Assembly (NCBI GenBank): GCA_023139655.1
Contig: JAGLNE010000116.1
Coordinates: forward strand, 1-7,069
Reading direction: 5' to 3'
Length of the DNA stretch: 7,069 nucleotides
Source: Candidatus Parcubacteria bacterium
GTDB taxonomy: Bacteria; Patescibacteriota; Patescibacteriia; Patescibacteriales; UBA12075
Below, one piece after another: positions 1-4,731 of the stretch. The position numbers were made by a program, and so were the translations under genes. Below the pieces are notes generated by a model. It made no database searches, was not told where the DNA came from, and saw only the letters and a program-made list of their open reading frames with translations. Within the stretch, counting starts at the first letter, position 1. Every line of letters begins with the position of its first letter.

Positions 1-450
1 ACGCCGGATAAAGAAAAAGAGGTTAAAAAGGCCGGAGCTGATCTGTTTGGCGGTGAAGACTTAATTGCCGAAATTAAAAAAACCGAGAAAACCGACTTTG
101 AAGTCGCGGTTGCTGAACCAATAATTATGAAGAATCTGTCTCAGATAGCCCGTATTTTGGGCACGCGCGGCCTAATGCCTAGCCCAAAAAATGAAACCGT
201 AACACCGGATCCGGCTAAAGCAGTTCTAGAATTAAAAAAGGGCAAAGTCAGTTTTAAGAATGATGACACCGCTAATATCCATGTCGTAATCGGCAAAGCC
301 AGCTTTGATGATGAAAAATTAATAGATAATTATAAGGCAATATTAGCGGCGATAATGAAGGCCAAGCCAGTAAAAGCAAAAGGTACTTACCTTAAAAACA
401 TTTCCATCAGCTCCAGTATGGGCCCGGGTATAAAAGTTGCCACTAACTAA
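1..450 (+). CDS. rplA: 50S ribosomal protein L1, C-terminal part (5' end outside window)
   Basis: The frame is open from base 1, so this is the last 149 residues of L1 (family about 230), its start lying left of the window. L1 binds 23S rRNA at the L1 stalk, helps release deacylated tRNA from the E site, and in many bacteria represses its own mRNA. The visible part begins near the ADLFGGEDLIAEIKK stretch, followed by the L1 signature GTRGLMPSPKNETVTPD (about residues 54-70 of the visible part). The ending KAKGTYLKNISISSSMGPGI also matches L1. The ATG at 127 is an internal methionine, not the start. The gene ends in TAA, and a DnaA-box-like sequence begins two bases later. rplK would be expected upstream but is not visible. 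Confidence 0.97.
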   Translation, partial: TPDKEKEVKKAGADLFGGEDLIAEIKKTEKTDFEVAVAEPIIMKNLSQIARILGTRGLMPSPKNETVTPDPAKAVLELKKGKVSFKNDDTANIHVVIGKASFDDEKLIDNYKAILAAIMKAKPVKAKGTYLKNISISSSMGPGIKVATN

Positions 451-451
451 C

Positions 452-460
452 TTATCCACA
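452..460 (+). promoter_or_regulatory. Perfect DnaA-box consensus 9-mer
   Basis: TTATCCACA matches the strict E. coli DnaA box. It lies between the rplA stop and a promoter -35 element that starts two bases downstream. It is the only exact copy I see in the window. Binding is inference; a single box is not an origin. Confidence 0.4.
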
Positions 461-461
461 T

Positions 462-490
462 TTGTACTCACTAAAAAATTCTGCTAAAAT
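462..490 (+). promoter_or_regulatory. Sigma-70-type promoter with extended -10
   Basis: The -35 is TTGTAC (462-467) and the -10 is TAAAAT (485-490), separated by 17 bases. TGC directly before the -10 makes an extended -10. Transcription should start near 497. It would produce the short leader ending at the terminator at 528-567, with read-through into the dCMP deaminase gene. Confidence 0.65.
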
Positions 491-496
491 AATTAA

Positions 497-567
497 GCAT
501 CCCCATTGCTCATTCCATGAGCCACAGAAAGAAGGATATATGCAAGTATGTCCTTTCTTTTTGTTTT
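497..567 (+). ncRNA. Candidate short RNA or attenuated leader
   Basis: A promoter at 462-490 and a terminator at 528-567 enclose about 70 bases with no plausible gene. The RNA would hold a 5-bp hairpin (GCTCA 508-512, loop TTCCA, TGAGC 518-522), a short single strand, then the terminator hairpin. It may be a free small RNA, or an attenuation leader for the dCMP deaminase gene. In many bacteria rplA is followed by the L10-leader and rplJ-rplL; since rplJ is absent here, a relic of that leader is another option. I recognise no Rfam family. Confidence 0.35.
528..567 (+). terminator. Rho-independent terminator
   Basis: The stem AAAGAAGGATATA (528-540) pairs with TATGTCCTTTCTTT (547-560) across the loop TGCAAG, with one bulged T and one G-T wobble. 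A T-rich tail TTTTTGTTTT follows. It can end both rplA transcription and RNA started at the 462-490 promoter. Confidence 0.8.
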
Positions 568-582
568 ATTATTTATATTCGC

Positions 583-624
583 AATCAGCGGATTTTTATC
601 CCTCGTAGCTTCAGCGTAGTGGGG
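583..624. repeat. Intergenic AATCnGCG-type repeat and imperfect palindrome
   Basis: AATCAGCGGATT (583-594) is itself an AATC/GATT inverted repeat. It is followed by a CCCTCGTAGCTTCAGCG-type element (600-624) whose ends CCC and GGG can pair. The 10-mer TCAGCGTAGT (611-620) recurs at 1253-1262 on the other side of the dCMP deaminase gene. These look like members of a dispersed intergenic repeat family. Confidence 0.5.
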
Positions 625-625
625 A

Positions 626-657
626 GCATTTATTAGCAGATTAGCATCACACTTATG
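626..657 (+). repeat. 32-base repeat ending at the dCMP deaminase start codon (copy 1)
   Basis: This segment opens with GCATTTATT, contains GATTAGCA and closes with CACACTTATG, the final ATG being the start codon. It matches 28 of 32 bases of 4700-4731, which ends the same way at the adk start codon. No Shine-Dalgarno lies inside. See the linked finding. Confidence 0.75.
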
Positions 658-1239
658 AGTAAATTAAAAACGCCAAAAACCAAACGCTTAAGCTGGGATG
701 AAATGTTTATGAATCTGGCCATAATTTCATCCAAACGAACCGCGTGCAAATATCATGAAACCGCGGCCGTGATCGTGGATAAAAACCACCGCATTATTTC
801 CATCGGCTACAATGGCCCGACCGCGGGCGATGTTCACTGCATTGATCCTAGCGTGGGTTGCGCCAAGGTAGATGGCGACCCCAAAACCGGCAAATTAAAA
901 CGCTGTCGTGGCGCCCACGCCGAAATAAACGCGATTATCAATGCCTTTGATGGCGCCCGCTTACGCGGTGCTATTATATATGCCGTTCTTACTCCTTGTT
1001 ATGACTGTATGAAGGCTTTAAACAATGTCGGTATTAAGGAACTGGTTTACTTGCATGACTACCACCGGATTCAAACCGGCGGGGAAAAAATAGAAGACGA
1101 AAATGAGTCTGATGAGCTGGCCGCTTTGGCCGGTATCGCTATCCGCCGATATCAAGGAAAAATTTATTGTGAATTTCCAAAAGAGTACAATATTATAGAC
1201 GAAAACAAAGAAGACTGCGCCATGGGTTGCGCTGGTTAA
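655..1239 (+). CDS. dCMP deaminase family (ComEB-like zinc deaminase)
   Basis: This 194-residue cytidine/deoxycytidylate deaminase-fold protein most likely converts dCMP to dUMP, the substrate of thymidylate synthase. The zinc site is complete: H88-A-E90 (in GAHAEINAI, E90 being the proton-shuttling glutamate) and PC115-YD-C118. GYNGPTAG (51-58), typical of dCMP deaminases, sits upstream. H61, C62 and C84 lie between and could form the second structural metal site known in some relatives. The C-terminal 40 residues are acidic and end in a CAMGCAG tail of unknown role. The start at 655 gives the expected N-terminus and closes the 32-base repeat; there is no Shine-Dalgarno. Neighbouring Dcd/Dut-like, thyA and tmk genes support a dUMP-supply role. 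Another dC-type nucleotide deaminase cannot be excluded. Confidence 0.9.
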   Translation: MSKLKTPKTKRLSWDEMFMNLAIISSKRTACKYHETAAVIVDKNHRIISIGYNGPTAGDVHCIDPSVGCAKVDGDPKTGKLKRCRGAHAEINAIINAFDGARLRGAIIYAVLTPCYDCMKALNNVGIKELVYLHDYHRIQTGGEKIEDENESDELAALAGIAIRRYQGKIYCEFPKEYNIIDENKEDCAMGCAG

Positions 1240-1240
1240 T

Positions 1241-1307
1241 TTCCGCGTTAAATCAGCGTAGTAATCTGCGCCTGTCCTGAGCTTGTCGAAGGGTACAATC
1301 CGCGGAA
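1241..1307. repeat. Intergenic repeat cassette bounded by a 7-bp inverted repeat
   Basis: TTCCGCG (1241-1247), two bases after the deaminase stop, is inverted as CGCGGAA (1301-1307). Between them lie AATCAGCG (1251-1258), AATCTGCG (1263-1270), a CCTGTCCTGAGCTTGTCG-type element (1271-1293) and AATCCGCG (1297-1304). From memory, the CCTGAGCTTGTCGAAGG core is widely dispersed in intergenic DNA of many bacteria; I could not check this. No gene is visible here. It has the look of a small nested repeat insertion rather than a terminator, as no T-tract follows. Confidence 0.55.
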
Positions 1308-1367
1308 AAAGTTAGTTAGAAAATTTAAATGTAACTATTTAATATTAGTTTTAAAAATATCACCCTT

Positions 1368-1925
1368 ATGATACTCGGCATAAAAAAACTTCACGAATTA
1401 GTGAAGAAGGACAAGTTAGTTGAGAATCTCTGCGACCGGGAACTTAATAGCCCGGAAGGAGCTGGTTTTGATCTGCGTCTGGCTGAAGTGTTTGAGCTGG
1501 ATAATAAAGGTGACAACTATTTTTTGGGTATTGAAGAAAGAAATACACCGGATGTAATATCAATTGCCAAAAATGACGAATCAAAAACAGAAAAAGAAAA
1601 TTCATTTATTTTTGAGCCAGGAAAATACTATCTAATCAAAACCATGGAGCAGGTTAATCTCCCCACTACCCTGTCTGGTATTATTTTCCCCCGCACTACC
1701 CTATTTCGTTCCGGCCTGGCTCTATTTAACGGCGTGGTCCAGCCAGGATACTCAGGCGAGCTATCCTTTGGGATTTGCAACCTGGGGAAATCTAAAATTC
1801 GGCTTGCCTTCGGCGCCCGCGTCGTACACATTACTTTTCATGAGGTCCTAGGCGAAGGCAACCAATACCGCGGACAATGGCAAGGTGGCCGGGTTGCAAC
1901 TGATGGCAAAGAAACACAAATATAA
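1368..1925 (+). CDS. Dcd/dUTPase-superfamily protein, catalytic acids replaced
   Basis: This 185-residue protein has the trimeric dCTP deaminase/dUTPase fold. Known members deaminate dCTP to dUTP, hydrolyse dUTP to dUMP, or do both. Visible landmarks are GAGFDLRL (31-38, conserved Asp 35), FPRTTLFRSGL (107-117, the PRSSLARLGL motif of Dcd), GVVQPGYSGEL (122-132) and the C-terminal YRGQWQGGR (167-175), typical of the archaeal-style branch. By my hand alignment the Dcd catalytic Glu (E. coli Glu138) is Gly135 and the dUTPase motif III Asp is Gln125. Activity is therefore uncertain, although R109 and R114 remain. No Shine-Dalgarno is seen; the start context ATCACCCTTATG nearly repeats that of the upstream deaminase. 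A weak TAATAT -10 lies at 1340-1345. A symbol is withheld because dcd and dut cannot be told apart. Confidence 0.8.
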   Translation: MILGIKKLHELVKKDKLVENLCDRELNSPEGAGFDLRLAEVFELDNKGDNYFLGIEERNTPDVISIAKNDESKTEKENSFIFEPGKYYLIKTMEQVNLPTTLSGIIFPRTTLFRSGLALFNGVVQPGYSGELSFGICNLGKSKIRLAFGARVVHITFHEVLGEGNQYRGQWQGGRVATDGKETQI

Positions 1926-1949
1926 AAAACTAAATACAAATCTACAAAT

Positions 1950-1983
1950 AAAAAAGGCCTGCCTTAATAAAAGCCTGCCTTTT
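1950..1983 (-). terminator. Terminator for ndk, possibly bidirectional
   Basis: Outer arms AAAAGGC (1952-1958) and GCCTTTT (1977-1983) pair. Read on the minus strand, an inner GCTTT/AAGGC stem adds five pairs after a symmetric AG/AG internal loop, and a TTTTTT tail follows. On the plus strand the inner stem has a C-A mismatch and the T-tail is weaker. It lies between the converging Dcd/Dut-like and ndk genes. The sequence also contains two direct copies of GCCTGCCTT (1958-1965 region and 1974-1981). Confidence 0.75.
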
Positions 1984-2005
1984 AAGAAAATTTGTACAAT
2001 AAAAA

Positions 2006-2434
2006 TCAATCAATGTAGCCAAAGATGATAAACGATTCCCCAACTGCGCTTTTAATACTATCAGAACCGTGGACGGCATTATAAGGGCCTTTTTCCTTTC
2101 TGCCAAACTCAGCACGTAAAGTACCTTCATTTGCTGCGCGCGGATCTGTTGCCCCGTTTATCTCTCGGACTTTTTGTATAGCATTCTCGCCTTCAAGTAG
2201 CATAGCAATAGTCGGGCCAACCATAGTTTTTACCAAATTGTCAAAAAATGGTTTTCCCTTATGGACATCATAAAACCTCTGGGCTGTCTGTTTGGTCATA
2301 TCAAATTTCCCAATTGCTACAATTTGCAACCCATTATTAATATACTTTCCTAATATTTCGATAATAACATCAGAAATCGTTTCACTGAAATCCTTCCACA
2401 AATGTGATTTTATAAGAGCTATAGTTCTTTCCAT
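2006..2434 (-). CDS. ndk: Nucleoside diphosphate kinase
   Basis: This 142-residue NDP kinase transfers the gamma phosphate from ATP to NDPs and dNDPs, including dTDP to dTTP, through a phosphohistidine. The order of motifs is canonical: MERTIALIK with the phosphate-binding Lys9, HKGKPFFDNLV (58-68), GPTIAMLLEGENAI (73-86), GATDPRAANEGTLRAEFG (94-111) and NAVHGSDS (119-126), with His122 as the catalytic histidine. Length matches the family. The gene has its own promoter (2503-2531) and an unusually strong Shine-Dalgarno, a G-rich run 4 bases before the ATG, unlike most neighbours. It is also the only complete gene here that stops with TGA. It is convergent with the Dcd/Dut-like gene and divergent from thyA. 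Confidence 0.97.
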   Translation of the reverse strand: MERTIALIKSHLWKDFSETISDVIIEILGKYINNGLQIVAIGKFDMTKQTAQRFYDVHKGKPFFDNLVKTMVGPTIAMLLEGENAIQKVREINGATDPRAANEGTLRAEFGRKEKGPYNAVHGSDSIKSAVGESFIIFGYID

Positions 2435-2438
2435 TAAT

Positions 2439-2448
2439 CCCCCTCCCC
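2439..2448 (-). promoter_or_regulatory. Ribosome binding site of ndk (G-rich)
   Basis: On the minus strand GGGGAGGGGG stands 4 bases before the ndk ATG. The GGAGG core is 7 bases away, ideal Shine-Dalgarno spacing, and an A-run precedes it. Most other genes here have no recognisable Shine-Dalgarno, so this site decides the ndk start. Confidence 0.8.
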
Positions 2449-2502
2449 TTTTTTGATTTTTGATTTTTTGACAAAATGTCCAATATCAGATTAATTTTCT
2501 TT

Positions 2503-2531
2503 ATCCTAACTAATATATCAGTAAATGTCAA
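2503..2531 (-). promoter_or_regulatory. Sigma-70-type promoter of ndk
   Basis: Read on the minus strand: TTGACA (2531-2526), a 17-base spacer, then TAGGAT (2508-2503). Transcription would start near 2496, giving a leader of about 60 bases before the ndk ATG. That leader holds a tiny GACA-TTT-TGTC hairpin. Confidence 0.65.
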
Positions 2532-2580
2532 CCAAATATTAAAATATATATTAAAAATAATTCATAATAATTTATTTAAG

Positions 2581-2608
2581 TTATGAGTTATGAGTTATGA
2601 GTTATGAG
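2581..2608 (+). repeat. Heptanucleotide tandem repeat (TTATGAG x4) building the thyA start
   Basis: Four exact copies of TTATGAG run without interruption from 2581 to 2608, and the fourth supplies the thyA ATG at 2604. Each copy carries an ATG (2583, 2590, 2597, 2604). The first three open very short frames closed by TGA, the first two reading MSYEL then stop. Confidence 0.9.
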
Positions 2609-3599
2609 CAAAAACCATCCTGAATATCAATATCTAGACCTACTTCAAGACATTTTGGATAATGGTATAAAACAAGAAGATATGGGAACTGGAGCAGTCA
2701 CCCATAGCGTTTTTGGGCGTCAATTACGCTTTAATTTAGACCAAGGTTTTCCCTTATTAACTACTAAAAAAACTTATTGGAAAGGCGTTCTCTGGGAACT
2801 CTGGTGGTTTTTATCCGGCCAATCAAACATTCAATCGCTTGTGCAAAATAATGTCCATATTTGGGATGACTATCCTTATAAAATATATCGTGAATTAATG
2901 GAAAAGGGACTGGTTGAGAAATTAGAAGTTAGCGAATTTATTGAAAAGATAAAGACTGACGACAACTTTGCGAAAAAATATGGAGAGCTTAAAAATATAT
3001 ACGGCGAATTATGGCGTCGTTGGCCCACTAAAGCCAAGCGTACCATTGATCAAGTACAATGGGTAGTTGATGAGTTAACAAAAGATCCAGATTGCCACAA
3101 TGCCTTGGTTAATTCTTGGAACCCCGAATTTCTTTATGAAATGGCTTTGCCGGAAGAATCGTCTCGTTTTCCAATCTGCCACAATATGTACCAATGCAAT
3201 GTAAAAAATGGAAAACTTTCTCTTCAACTATACCAACGTAGCGCTGATATATTTCTTGGCGTGCCATTTAATATTGCAAGTTACGCTTTGCTTACTCATA
3301 TTTTAGCCAAAGTTACTGGTAATAAACCAGGTGATTTTATTCATGTATTTGGTGATGTGCATATTTACGGGAATCATATTGACCAGGTAAAAGAACAAAT
3401 ATCCAGAAAACCATTTCCACTGCCTACTATTAGTATTAGTGATACAGTTAAAACCATAGATGACTTCGGGCCTGAACATGTTGAAATCAGCGACTACAAA
3501 GCTCATCCTCCCATCAAGGCGACTCTCTCCCCTACCGGAGGCTATAAATCAAAAAATTGGGAAGATTATGTCAAAAAAAGCAATCGAACAAAAACATAA
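2604..3599 (+). CDS. thyA: Thymidylate synthase, ThyA family, with altered phosphate clamp
   Basis: This 331-residue ThyA-family enzyme should methylate dUMP to dTMP using methylene-tetrahydrofolate, releasing dihydrofolate. The core is intact: E65 (WELWWFL), W87, Y133, nucleophile Cys192 (FPICHNMYQ), QRSAD with R212, S213 and D215, N223 in PFNIASYALL (the uracil-selecting Asn), and H253/Y255. It is longer than E. coli ThyA (264) through an insert around residues 91-130 and another of about seven residues before Cys192 (PEESSRF). E. coli phosphate ligands Arg21, Arg126' and Arg127' align with a DMGTG segment, His165 and Asn166. The start lies in the last copy of a heptamer repeat, without a Shine-Dalgarno. 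A CATAAT -10-like hexamer is at 2563-2568, with no clear -35. The kinase gene follows after 21 bases. Confidence 0.93.
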   Translation: MSKNHPEYQYLDLLQDILDNGIKQEDMGTGAVTHSVFGRQLRFNLDQGFPLLTTKKTYWKGVLWELWWFLSGQSNIQSLVQNNVHIWDDYPYKIYRELMEKGLVEKLEVSEFIEKIKTDDNFAKKYGELKNIYGELWRRWPTKAKRTIDQVQWVVDELTKDPDCHNALVNSWNPEFLYEMALPEESSRFPICHNMYQCNVKNGKLSLQLYQRSADIFLGVPFNIASYALLTHILAKVTGNKPGDFIHVFGDVHIYGNHIDQVKEQISRKPFPLPTISISDTVKTIDDFGPEHVEISDYKAHPPIKATLSPTGGYKSKNWEDYVKKSNRTKT

Positions 3600-3620
3600 T
3601 TAAAAATCAGTCTAAGTCTC

Positions 3621-4178
3621 ATGCCAAAGAAAAAAATAATTATCGGTCTGGTTGGGGAAATATCATCCGGCAAGGGCGCGATTAATAAATATTTAGAAAA
3701 AAATTATCACGCCAAAACATTTCGGTTTTCAACTATTCTGCGTGACGTGCTGGACCGAATATATTTTTCAAATTCCCGCCAGAATATACAGCTACTATCC
3801 ACCATCCTAAGACAAAATTTTGGAGAAAATGTCTTGTCCAAAGTAATGGCCAAAGATGTAGAAAATGCTAAAAAAAATATAATTTCTATTGATGGTATTA
3901 GAAGACAAGCCGATATTGAGTGCCTTAAAAAAATAAAGGGGTTTATATTAATCCAAGTACAAGCAGGCCCAAAAACCAGATATGAAAGATTAATTGCCAG
4001 AAACGAAAACAAAGGGGACACAAACAAATCGTATGAAGAATTTCTGGCTGACAGCAAAAAAGAAGCTGATGCTGATATTCCAAAAGTAATGAAGACCGCT
4101 GACTACGCTATAGACAATAATGGTACACTTAAAAACCTTCATGATCAAATAGATAAATTAATTAAAAATATCAAATAA
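3621..4178 (+). CDS. P-loop nucleotide kinase, UPF0200/dephospho-CoA-kinase-like
   Basis: This 185-residue P-loop kinase has Walker A G12-EISS-G17-K18-G19 after a hydrophobic strand (IIIGLV). Further landmarks are RFSTILRDVLDR (35-46), ISIDGIRRQADIECL (about 88-102, a substrate/Walker-B-like strand), RYERLIARNENKGD (119-132, a lid-like basic segment) and a C-terminal ADYAIDNNGTLKNL (160-173). This pattern resembles archaeal UPF0200 and the dephospho-CoA kinase superfamily, whose substrates are often unproven. Placed 21 bases after thyA and 2 bases before the DHFR gene, it is almost certainly in their operon, so a deoxynucleoside monophosphate kinase role is a fair inference. A dephospho-CoA kinase is the alternative. 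No Shine-Dalgarno is visible. Confidence 0.8.
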   Translation: MPKKKIIIGLVGEISSGKGAINKYLEKNYHAKTFRFSTILRDVLDRIYFSNSRQNIQLLSTILRQNFGENVLSKVMAKDVENAKKNIISIDGIRRQADIECLKKIKGFILIQVQAGPKTRYERLIARNENKGDTNKSYEEFLADSKKEADADIPKVMKTADYAIDNNGTLKNLHDQIDKLIKNIK

Positions 4179-4180
4179 CC

Positions 4181-4678
4181 ATGAAAATAACCTTGATGAT
4201 GGCGGTTACCGCGGACGGTTTGATCGCTAAAAATTCAAATCATTTCCCGGATTGGACTAGCCCTGAGGATAAGAGTTTATTCCAAAAAATTTCAAAAGAA
4301 TATGGAGTTATGATATTTGGTGAATCTACTTTTAATACTTTTCCCGCTCCCCTGCCCGGTCGTCTTAATGTCGTGTTTACATTAGAAAAAAATCCCAAAC
4401 CACAAGAAGGAGTAAAATGGGTCACTGGAGATATAGGGGCGGTGTTAAAAGAATTAGAGGCCGAGGGCCATAATAAAGCTCTCTTGGGCGGTGGTGCTTA
4501 TTTAAATTCATTATTTTTGGAAAAAAACTTAATAGATGAAATAATCTTAACCATTGAGCCGCTTATTTTTGGTAAAGGATTAGGAGTATTCAGTAAAGAC
4601 CTAGACGCGAAATTAGAGTTGCTCGAAACAAGAAAACTTAACGCAAACTCAATAATGCTCCACTACAAAGTTTTATAA
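4181..4678 (+). CDS. folA: Dihydrofolate reductase family protein
   Basis: This 165-residue protein matches DHFR in length and in key positions. DWTSPEDKSLF (24-34) aligns with E. coli PWNLPADLAWF, placing the folate-binding acid at Asp30 and Phe31 at Phe34. LPGRLNV carries Arg61, the counterpart of Arg57 that binds the folate glutamate. GGGAYLNSLF and the LIDEIILTIEP strand complete the fold. It should reduce the dihydrofolate made by ThyA to tetrahydrofolate. The NADPH 2'-phosphate ligand Arg44 is replaced by Glu48 (FGESTF), so cofactor preference may differ. The gene starts 2 bases after the kinase stop, as the third gene of the thyA operon. The related RibD C-terminal reductase family is the alternative, but the folate-binding Asp and Arg argue for DHFR. 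Confidence 0.85.
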   Translation: MKITLMMAVTADGLIAKNSNHFPDWTSPEDKSLFQKISKEYGVMIFGESTFNTFPAPLPGRLNVVFTLEKNPKPQEGVKWVTGDIGAVLKELEAEGHNKALLGGGAYLNSLFLEKNLIDEIILTIEPLIFGKGLGVFSKDLDAKLELLETRKLNANSIMLHYKVL

Positions 4679-4687
4679 TTATTAGCA

Positions 4688-4731
4688 ATTCGCGGATTAG
4701 CATTTATTCGCGGATTAGCAACACACTGATG
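4688..4731 (+). repeat. Tandem repeats ending at the adk start codon (32-base repeat copy 2)
   Basis: ATTCGCGGATTAGCA occurs twice (4688-4702 and 4706-4720), a period of 18 bases. A third ATTAGCA precedes them at 4681-4687. Bases 4700-4731, ending with the adk ATG, match 626-657 at 28 of 32 positions. These 50 bases fill the whole gap between the DHFR and adk genes; no Shine-Dalgarno or clear promoter is visible. Confidence 0.8.

Noticed and set aside
127..129. ATG at 127 as the start of a short gene
   Set aside because: The same frame is open back to base 1 and encodes ribosomal L1 sequence, so it is an internal methionine.
2006..2008. TGA recoded as glycine (as in Gracilibacteria/SR1)
   Set aside because: The TGA ends ndk at a natural family length and all other complete genes stop with TAA; no in-frame TGA interrupts a conserved protein.
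1942..2130. Minus-strand open frame overlapping the end of ndk
   Set aside because: It overlaps ndk in another frame on the same strand, runs over the terminator hairpin and has no family resemblance.
3707..4057. Minus-strand open frame of 116 codons opposite the P-loop kinase
   Set aside because: It is fully inside a well supported gene, is a typical antisense shadow, and has no start signal.
4681..4731. CRISPR-like array before adk
   Set aside because: The units are 15 bases with 3-base gaps and only two full copies, far from repeat-spacer architecture; no cas genes.
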